From contig JACQTN010000511.1 in the NCBI GenBank assembly GCA_016210785.1, positions 1 through 7,260 of the forward strand: a stretch of 7,260 nt of DNA, read 5' to 3'. The translations under genes and the position numbers were made by a program. This DNA comes from Armatimonadota bacterium. GTDB lineage: Bacteria; Sysuimicrobiota; Sysuimicrobiia; Sysuimicrobiales; JACQTN01. How positions within the stretch are numbered: position 1 is the first letter of the stretch; each line of letters begins with the position of its first letter. The notes below the pieces were generated by a model. The model was not told the DNA's origin. It saw only the letters and a list, made by a program, of their open reading frames with translations, and did no database searches. This document shows, piece by piece, positions 1-5,302 of this stretch.

Positions 1-1
1 G

Positions 2-82
2 TTCGTGACCGTGGTGGTTTTCAGCCTGCTCGGTGACGCGCTGTATGACACGTTTGGGATCAAGGGCGGGCGTCACCTGTGA
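2..82 (+). CDS. C-terminal end of a DppC-like ABC transporter permease (5' end outside the window)
   Basis: The second reading frame from the left edge is open for 26 codons and ends at TGA (80-82). It encodes a hydrophobic stretch followed by LLGDALYDTF and a short charged tail. Dipeptide/oligopeptide permeases of the DppC/OppC type typically end with a last membrane helix and a motif like N-LLGDGLRDALDPR, and the other DppC-like protein in this window (828-1715) ends with MLGDGLRDALDPR. The canonical DPR is replaced here by an FGIKGG tail. The gene belongs to a different transporter locus, on the opposite strand from the main operon. Its stop overlaps the GTG start of the broken peptidase gene at 79, so the two were probably once translationally coupled. 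Only 26 residues are visible, so the family call is likely but not certain. Confidence 0.6.
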   Translation, partial: FVTVVVFSLLGDALYDTFGIKGGRHL

Positions 83-369
83 GCCCCGGTCCATTTCTCG
101 ACGACCCCGAATTCCGGGCCGCGGCTCGCGCGCTCGCCGGCGAGATGTTCGTCTCGCCGAGCTCGAGTCATTCGCCTTCATGCTGAACCTGGATGGGCTC
201 GGCGTGGACGCCGAGAAGGTGGTCCTGCTGCAGGGATGTCCCAGATGTAGGAGCCGCTGGACGCGGCCCTTCGCGACATGAAGCAGCCGGTGCCGGTGGG
301 CGATTACCCGGTCCATCCCTTCAGCGATTATTACCCGTTCATGCTGGCCGGCGTGCCGAGCGCGACTGT
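79..369 (+). pseudogene. Broken M28-family metallopeptidase gene with internal deletion and frameshifts
   Basis: Three short pieces in three frames read in order like an M28 zinc aminopeptidase. Piece one starts at GTG 79 and runs to about 150; it resembles the N-terminus (LAGEMFVSP, near the usual 'tSpe...LetLcd' region). Piece two (153-236) carries FMLNLDGLG, where the Asp corresponds to a metal ligand in the family's NxD motif, followed by a KVVLLQG strand. Piece three (251-373) carries PLDAALRDM, then HPFSDYYPFMLAGVPSATVS, the typical C-terminal SDxxPFxxAGxP segment. Family members usually exceed 400 residues; only about 95 remain. Roughly 200 or more residues between the first two pieces are missing, a frameshift lies near 240-250 next to an in-frame TAG at 248-250, and the C-terminus is replaced by glycosylase-like sequence from about 370. 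No functional product is expected. Peptidases beside dipeptide transporters are common, which fits the upstream permease. Family assignment rests on motif memory. Confidence 0.65.
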
Positions 370-798
370 TTCGAGGCACCCAGCCAACGGGCGGTGGAGA
401 CAGGCTTCGTATCGCGGAACAACCCCGATCTGACAGCGCGCAACTGGTGTTGGATTCTTTCGCAACTGGGACTGCCAAGAGGAGAAACGGTGCTGTGGAA
501 TATTGTGCCGTGGTATCTTGGCACGGGCGTAAGAATTCGAGCGGCTCAAGCGGCCGACGTGCAAGAGGGCCTTCTCTACTTGTCCCCGCTACTCCGCCTG
601 CTTGAACGTCTCAAGATGGTCATGCTCGTTGGCAAGAAGGCACAGTCAGCGCACGCGGCGATCGCAGCAATGGTCGAAGTACCGATCCTGCACACGTACC
701 ATCCGAGCAATCTCTTTCTCAATCGGAGACCCGATAATCGGACGAGACTACTGTACGATCTGTCTACCCTGAAGGCTCATCTACCGGATGCATTCTAA
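370..798 (+). pseudogene. 5'-truncated uracil-DNA glycosylase-like gene
   Basis: The frame ending at TAA 796-798 encodes about 142 residues resembling the C-terminal two-thirds of a uracil-DNA glycosylase superfamily protein, which would excise uracil from DNA. Visible landmarks are FEAP at the start (like the EAPG of motif 1), SRNNPDLTARN, WNIVPWYLG with W at 496, a KMVMLVGKKAQ strand, and TYHPSN with the His at 700, matching the HPSP-type motif 2. The proline of HPSP is Asn here. The open frame extends upstream to an ATG at 193, but 193-369 overlaps M28-like sequence in other frames, so the N-terminal part of the glycosylase fold is missing. A GTG at 394 could start a short product, but no good ribosome site precedes it. 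GC is about 52% in four counted 60-base lines (421-540, 661-780), against 63-83% in two lines counted from the operon, suggesting a different origin. It converges with the operon, leaving a 29-base gap. Confidence 0.65.
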
Positions 799-827
799 TG
801 AGCAGCCGCCGGGCGGAGCGGGGGGTT

Positions 828-1715
828 CTAGAGCCTATGCTGAGATCGTGGGTCGAGCGCGTCCCTGAGACCGTCGCCCAGCATGTTGAGCGCAAACACC
901 GTCAGGAATATGGCCGCACCGGGAAAGATAACCAGCCACCACGTTTCCCGGATGTACCGCTGGCCTTCATTGAGCATGTTCCCCCAGCTTGGCAGCGGCG
1001 GCTGCGCGCCCACCCCCAGGTAACTGAGCGATGTCTCGATCAGCACGGCTTGGGCCACGAAGATCGTGGCCTGGACAATGATCACCGCCGTGGCGTTCGG
1101 CAGGAGGTGCCGGTGGAGGATCCGCCACCGCGTGCTCCCCACGCTCTCGGTCGCCATGACGAACTCCATGTTGCGGATCGCCAGGCACTGCGCGCGCACG
1201 ATGCGGGCGGTGCCCGGCCAGAAGACCAGCGCCAGCACCCAGATCAGGTTCGAGATGCCTTGGCCAAAGATCGCGATGGTCAGCAGCGCGAGGAAGATCG
1301 TGGGGATCGACATGAGGATGTCGGTGGCCCGCATCAGAAAGTAGTCGTACCACCCACCCCAGAGCGCCGCCACCGAACCTACCATGACACCGATGCCAAT
1401 CGCCATGCCCCCGCCGGCCGACGCCACGCCGAGTGAAGTTCGCGCGCCGCGGATCATCCGGGAGAGGGTGTCCCGACCCAGGTTGTCCGTCCCCAGCAGG
1501 TGGTCCCGGCCCGGCGGCTTCAGGACAACGTCATAGTTCTGCTCGAAGTACGGATACGGCTCCAGCCACGGCGCCGCGACCGCGGTGCTGGCCACGATCG
1601 CCATCACGACCAGACCAAAGACCGCCAGCCGGTGCTTGAGGAATACGCGCAGCGCGCGGCCTCGCACGGTGGGCAGGGCGAGGGCACTTCGCGTGGTGAC
1701 GACGGACTCAGCCAT
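828..1715 (-). CDS. DppC-like permease of a dipeptide/oligopeptide-type ABC importer
   Basis: A complete 295-residue inner-membrane permease, the usual length for DppC/OppC. A cytoplasmic N-terminus (residues 1-28) leads into a first membrane helix (about 30-48). The family hallmark HLLGTDNLGRD is at 72-82. The EAA loop that docks on the ATPase is ATESVGSTRWRILHRHLLP (188-206), followed by SYLGVGAQPPLPSWGNML (231-248) and the C-terminal NMLGDGLRDALDPR (277-290). It pairs with the DppB-like permease to form the transmembrane channel. The ATG overlaps the dppB-like stop by 8 bases. No Shine-Dalgarno sequence lies upstream, so it is probably translated by coupling. The operon normally continues into DppD and DppF ATPases, but here it ends against the convergent glycosylase remnant. 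The substrate cannot be read from the permease. The fold and role are secure. Confidence 0.95.
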   Translation of the reverse strand: MAESVVTTRSALALPTVRGRALRVFLKHRLAVFGLVVMAIVASTAVAAPWLEPYPYFEQNYDVVLKPPGRDHLLGTDNLGRDTLSRMIRGARTSLGVASAGGGMAIGIGVMVGSVAALWGGWYDYFLMRATDILMSIPTIFLALLTIAIFGQGISNLIWVLALVFWPGTARIVRAQCLAIRNMEFVMATESVGSTRWRILHRHLLPNATAVIIVQATIFVAQAVLIETSLSYLGVGAQPPLPSWGNMLNEGQRYIRETWWLVIFPGAAIFLTVFALNMLGDGLRDALDPRSQHRL

Positions 1716-2670
1716 ACTTGATCCGCGGATCGATCGTCGCGTACAGCAGGTCGACCAGCAGGTTGCCGAGGATGACGACCATCGCCACCAGCATCGAGAT
1801 CCCCATGATCACGGGGTAGTCCTTCAGACGCGTGGACTCGACCGCCAGGTGACCGATCCCCGGGTACGCGAAGACGCTCTCGATGACCGCGGCGCCGCCG
1901 ATCAGCGCCGGCAGGTTGAGGCCCACGACGGTGATCACGGGAATGAGCGCGTTCTTGAGGGCGTGCCGGTAGATCACCGCGCGCTCGAGCACGCCCTTCG
2001 CCCGCGCGGTGCGGATGTAGTCCTGCGCCAGGACCTCCAGCATGCTCGACCGCATGAACCGCGTGAACACGGCGATCTTGGGCGCGGTCAGCGTGAGCAC
2101 GGGCAGCACCAGATGGTGGAGGCGCGTGACCAGCGTGTCGTTCCCGTACGGCGCGATGCCACTGATGGGAAACAGGTCGAATCGGACCGCCAGCAGCAAG
2201 ATGAGGAGGATGCCCAGCCAGAAGTTGGGGATCGAGATCCCCAGGAACGCCATCGTCGTGGTCAGGTGGTCGAATGTGGAGTACTGCCGAACCGCGGACA
2301 CGATCCCGAGCGGCACCGACAACAGGATTGCGAGCACCAGCGCGGATCCGGTGAGGGCGAGCGTGGGTCCCAGCTTTTCGCCGATCAGCGCGAGCACCGG
2401 CACCTTCTTGAAGAAGGACCGGCCGAGGTCGCCCCGCAGCGCCGAGCCGAACCACCGGACGTACTGCACGTGGAGCGGCGCGTCCAGTCCCAGGTCCTGC
2501 TTGATCTTCGCCGCCACGTCCGCGCTGAAGAAGCCTTCGCCGCCCAGGCCCCCCAGCATCATCAGCTCCGGGCCACCGGGCGCCACGTTCATCAGCAGGA
2601 ACAGGAGCAGGCTGATCCCCAGGATCATGGGGAAGATCGCGAGGATGCGCCGTGCGACGTAGGCGGTCAC
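1708..2670 (-). CDS. DppB-like permease of a dipeptide/oligopeptide-type ABC importer
   Basis: A complete 320-residue permease, typical for DppB/OppB. It begins with the usual first helix (YVARRILAIFPMILGIS, about 4-20), then the periplasmic loop with NVAPGGP (28-34), DLGLDAPLHVQYVRW (59-73) and GDLGRSF (80-86). Further helices follow, with SIPNFWLGI at 146-154. The EAA loop is TARAKGVLERAVIYRHALKN (221-240), followed by ESVFAYPGIG (264-273) and the classic ending ATIDPRIKYG. The start is GTG at 2670, which gives the normal N-terminus. No purine-rich ribosome site is visible in front of it, so expression may depend on readthrough across the 97-base gap from the upstream M24 gene, or the start may be slightly misplaced. 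The gene overlaps the DppC-like gene by 8 bases. It acts as the partner half-channel; the substrate is not determined. Confidence 0.94.
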   Translation of the reverse strand: MTAYVARRILAIFPMILGISLLLFLLMNVAPGGPELMMLGGLGGEGFFSADVAAKIKQDLGLDAPLHVQYVRWFGSALRGDLGRSFFKKVPVLALIGEKLGPTLALTGSALVLAILLSVPLGIVSAVRQYSTFDHLTTTMAFLGISIPNFWLGILLILLLAVRFDLFPISGIAPYGNDTLVTRLHHLVLPVLTLTAPKIAVFTRFMRSSMLEVLAQDYIRTARAKGVLERAVIYRHALKNALIPVITVVGLNLPALIGGAAVIESVFAYPGIGHLAVESTRLKDYPVIMGISMLVAMVVILGNLLVDLLYATIDPRIKYG

Positions 2671-2767
2671 GAGGCGGTACAGCGGAGGGGGCCGCGGCGC
2701 GCGCCGGCAGGACCGGGCGCACGCCGGGGAATCAGGCCGTCGCTCGTGACCGCGCGTGCCGGTGCCG

Positions 2768-3976
2768 TCAGTCTCGCCGCGTCGTCAGGCACCGGTATCC
2801 GCTCTCCGTCACCAGTACCGTGTCGGACTGTCCCACCGCGTATCCCGCCCCCACGATGTAGCACTGCAGGCAGAAGACGTGGCCCGAGTTTAGCTCTGCG
2901 GCGCCGTCGGTCTCGCGTGGGTACTCCGACTTCTCCAGCCCAAGCCCGCGGACGGCGCTGAAGCGGCGCATCCCGGCAAAGGGGCTGGCCCCGACCGCGG
3001 CATCCATGCGCGCCACGACGTCCTTCAGCATGACGCCCGGCGCGACCGCCTCCATGGCGCGCCGCTGCGCCTGCGCCGCCACCTCCAGCGCCTGACGCGG
3101 ATCGTCCGCGACCCGGCCGCGAAACACGGTCCCCGCCACGTCCGCCCAGTAGCCGGCCACCCGGATTGTCGACAGGACATATCCGACGCCGTGCTCGGGG
3201 ATGGGTGTCGCCTGGGCCAGCCCGTGCAGCGCGTCCAGGTCGGGCCGGCACAGCACGTTGCAGTGGACCGCCACGATGTCCCCGGAGCACGTCGCCGCGG
3301 CCCGCATCCCCGCCTGGTGTTCCATGTGGGATTTGATGGCCAGTTCGGTGCCCGCGCCGGGGCCATGCCCGGTGGGGGTCACGCTTTGCCCGGGAGAGCC
3401 TTTGCTGTGCTCCGCTTGGGCGGCGTCATCCCCGGCATCGCGTGCGCCGGAGCCATTCAGTTGTCCGGCCGCAACATCAAACGCGTGACGGGCCACGCGT
3501 GCCGCTTTCTCGATCTGCGCGACTTCCCACGGGTCCTTCCGCGCACGCAGGATCTCGACGGGGCTGGATACGTCGACGAGTTGCGGTCCCGACGCGAGCG
3601 AGGCCGTCAGGCCTTCCCAGAATGTGACCGGCATCCGGTGCTTCTCGATCCCGAGCGTCGAACCACCACACCGGCCGCGCACGGCGTCCACGATGAGGCG
3701 CGCGCGCTCCCCGGGGTTGCGGAAGACCGCGACTTCTGGCGGCTCGGGCAGCCGGCCCGCCAGCGTCTGCTCGCTCTCGGGGACGAGCAGCAGCAGATCT
3801 CCGCGCGCGGGGACGACGGCCACGATGTTCGGCGGATGCGCCGGTGTATGGATGATCGACATGACGCCGAACAGGTACGTGATCGTGCTGGAGTCGGTGA
3901 GGAGCGCGCCGGGCAGGTCGCGCGATCTCAGCAGCGTCTGAAGCCGGGAACGTCGCTCCGTAAAGGACGGCCGCAC
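2768..3976 (-). CDS. M24-fold (creatinase/aminopeptidase P-like) protein B, degenerate metal site
   Basis: A 402-residue cytoplasmic protein of the M24 'pita-bread' type. The creatinase-like N-terminal domain (about 1-145) has LLTDSSTITYLFG and a VEILRARKDPWEVAQIEKAA linker (140-159), and the catalytic-type domain fills the rest. GTG 3976 was chosen because GGAGG lies 6 bases upstream; GTG 3994 would add six residues. In true M24 peptidases five residues (D, D, H, E, E) bind two metals. Here only the second Asp remains (D279 in GYWADVAGT). The first is L268, S269 or T270 depending on one gap, the His is R343 (VRGLGL), the first Glu is Q371 and the last Glu is S384 (SDTVLVTESG). H251 lies near the position of the creatinase catalytic His. 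A low-complexity Gly/Ser/Asp-rich insert occupies about 174-208. Metallopeptidase activity is unlikely; a metal-free hydrolase or a binding role is possible. Confidence 0.85.
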   Translation of the reverse strand: MRPSFTERRSRLQTLLRSRDLPGALLTDSSTITYLFGVMSIIHTPAHPPNIVAVVPARGDLLLLVPESEQTLAGRLPEPPEVAVFRNPGERARLIVDAVRGRCGGSTLGIEKHRMPVTFWEGLTASLASGPQLVDVSSPVEILRARKDPWEVAQIEKAARVARHAFDVAAGQLNGSGARDAGDDAAQAEHSKGSPGQSVTPTGHGPGAGTELAIKSHMEHQAGMRAAATCSGDIVAVHCNVLCRPDLDALHGLAQATPIPEHGVGYVLSTIRVAGYWADVAGTVFRGRVADDPRQALEVAAQAQRRAMEAVAPGVMLKDVVARMDAAVGASPFAGMRRFSAVRGLGLEKSEYPRETDGAAELNSGHVFCLQCYIVGAGYAVGQSDTVLVTESGYRCLTTRRD

Positions 3977-3982
3977 GGCAGG

Positions 3983-3987
3983 CCTCC
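3983..3987 (-). promoter_or_regulatory. Shine-Dalgarno GGAGG deciding the start of M24-fold protein B
   Basis: On the minus strand GGAGG is followed by CCTGCC and then GTG at 3976, an ideal 6-base spacing. It supports GTG 3976 over the in-frame GTG at 3994, whose coding sequence would contain the GGAGG itself. This is a direct sequence observation; usage is inferred. Confidence 0.7.
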
Positions 3988-4011
3988 AATCCACACTGAG
4001 ATGAGTGCCGT

Positions 4012-5259
4012 CTACACGCAGATGAGCGCCTGGGCGGGTTCGATCAGGAACACGAGATCGCCGTCCTCTCCCACGCGTACCAGGCACTTGCAGGTGACGG
4101 TACCCCGGCCGTAGAGATAGATCTCGTGCCCGACGCGTAACACCATCCCCGGCGTGATGGGAGTCTCCACGCCGGGGGCCAGCCCGGGCGGTTCGCTCAT
4201 CGACATCCCCATCCCCGCCCCCACCGTGCCGGGGCACATGTCGCGGAACGGGGAGCCGTCGATGACAGCGTCCGCCGCCACGGCCACCTCCCCCGCCCTG
4301 CGTCCGGACCGCAGCGCATCCAGGGCGCGGTGTGTCGATTCCCGGGCGACGCGAAAGGCCTCCTGCACCTCCGCCGGCGGCGTCCCACCCACGTACACCG
4401 TGCGTCCGGCCATCGCCCAGTAGCCGTCGCAGCTGGCGCCCCACGCGTAGAAGACCAGGTCGCCGTCCTGGATCGCGCGGGCGCGCGCCAGGTCGTGGCC
4501 TCCGCCGGCGTCGCTCCGCGGTCCCGACACCGTGTTGCCGAAGAAGGTGAAGACATGATCGGGCTCGGTGGCCGCGGCCGCCCAGCCCGCGTCCAGCCCG
4601 GTTCTCACGATCTCGATCTCCGTCGTGCCCCGGCGGGTCGCGGCGATCACCCGCTCCCGCGCGGCGCCCACCACCCGCGCCGCCGTTTCGATTAGCGCGA
4701 TCTCCGCGGGGCTCTTGATCGCTCGCATCCGCGGGATCCACGAAGAGACGTCCACCACCTCTCGCGGAGCGACCGCCTGCCTGATGCGCTCCAGATCGGC
4801 ATACGAGATGCTGCCGAGCTCGAAGCCGAGCCGCTGGCCACGGAGACCCAGGCTCTCGATGGCCTCCGCACATGCTGCCGCGGGCGTTGGCGCCGCCGCC
4901 GCGGCATCGGCGCCGGCAGGCGCGCGGTCCCGATAGGACCGGACGGCGCCGGCCGCGCCGTAGCGCTCCGCGATGGGACGCTCCAGTTCGGGGATGGCGA
5001 GGACTGACTGCCCTTCGCGGCTCGCAATCACCGCGATGAGCCGCGAGTATGCGGAGGCATAGAACCCACTCAGATACCGGACGCTGACCGGGTTCGTGAA
5101 GACCGCGGCTGCCAGGTCGCCCTGCCGCACCAGGGACGCGGCCTGCTCGAGGCGTGCGGCGATCGCTGTTCCCGGCTTGCCGGGTTTGTGCCGCGCGTCG
5201 TGCGCTGCCGTGCATGCCGGCCCGTAGGGCACGGCTCGGGCGTGCTCCGTGTGTCCCAT
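4012..5259 (-). CDS. M24-fold (Xaa-Pro peptidase/creatinase-like) protein A, all metal ligands replaced
   Basis: A 415-residue protein with the M24B architecture. The N-terminal domain has AAVFTNPVSVRYLSGFY (51-67), the linker WIPRMRAIKSPAEIALIETAARV is at 174-196, and the pita-bread domain follows. Alignment by eye to the canonical motifs shows every metal ligand changed: first Asp to A272 (VFYAWG), second Asp to M283 (DGYWAM, exactly 11 residues later as in the family), His to A348 (GAGMGM for GHGIGL), Glu to G377 (GMVLRVGHEIY) and final Glu to about K391. The frame around these motifs is intact, so this is substitution within an intact gene. H255 sits 11 residues before the GDLV strand, as does the creatinase catalytic His in my recollection. 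An Ala-rich stretch lies at 118-132. The first 30 or so residues exceed the family norm and the ATG lacks a clear ribosome site, so the start may lie further downstream. It lies 43 bases from the binding-protein gene and 35 from its paralogue. Confidence 0.87.
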   Translation of the reverse strand: MGHTEHARAVPYGPACTAAHDARHKPGKPGTAIAARLEQAASLVRQGDLAAAVFTNPVSVRYLSGFYASAYSRLIAVIASREGQSVLAIPELERPIAERYGAAGAVRSYRDRAPAGADAAAAAPTPAAACAEAIESLGLRGQRLGFELGSISYADLERIRQAVAPREVVDVSSWIPRMRAIKSPAEIALIETAARVVGAARERVIAATRRGTTEIEIVRTGLDAGWAAAATEPDHVFTFFGNTVSGPRSDAGGGHDLARARAIQDGDLVFYAWGASCDGYWAMAGRTVYVGGTPPAEVQEAFRVARESTHRALDALRSGRRAGEVAVAADAVIDGSPFRDMCPGTVGAGMGMSMSEPPGLAPGVETPITPGMVLRVGHEIYLYGRGTVTCKCLVRVGEDGDLVFLIEPAQALICV

Positions 5260-5302
5260 ATCGCTCAGCGTCCCACGCCGGTCACGGTATGGCCCGGTCG
5301 GT

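Noticed and set aside
193..369. N-terminal part of the 201-residue open frame that includes the glycosylase
   Set aside because: This stretch has Arg/Gly/Ala-rich composition and overlaps recognisable M28 sequence in other frames, so it is not treated as real protein.
799..827. Possible terminator between the convergent genes
   Set aside because: The CCGCC-G-GGCGG arms have a one-base loop and no adjacent T-run on either strand, so no intrinsic terminator is supported.
1720..1731. 12-base palindrome GATCCGCGGATC at the permease gene overlap
   Set aside because: It encodes the conserved DPRI ending of DppB. Palindromes of this kind arise by chance in such codons, so an operator is not supported.
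2227..2242. Inverted repeat GGGGATC-GA-GATCCCC
   Set aside because: It lies inside the DppB-like gene over the conserved SIPN codons and is best explained by coding constraint.
2402..2416. Inverted repeat CCTTCTT-G-AAGAAGG
   Set aside because: It encodes FFKK in a conserved part of the DppB-like permease, with a one-base loop; it is not a terminator.
2671..2767. Small gene or regulatory RNA in the 97-base gap between protein B and the DppB-like gene
   Set aside because: It is very GC-rich, and I found no start with a ribosome site, no convincing stem-loop and no family motif.
1585..2961. 458-residue plus-strand open frame
   Set aside because: It is antisense to the two permease genes, rich in Arg/Gln/Asp/His repeats with no motif, and is explained as a shadow of GC-rich coding sequence.
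2768..5215. Single 815-residue open frame covering both M24 genes
   Set aside because: Only the part from 3976 down matches M24. Above that it is an Arg/Gly-rich shadow of protein A in another frame, typical of high-GC DNA.
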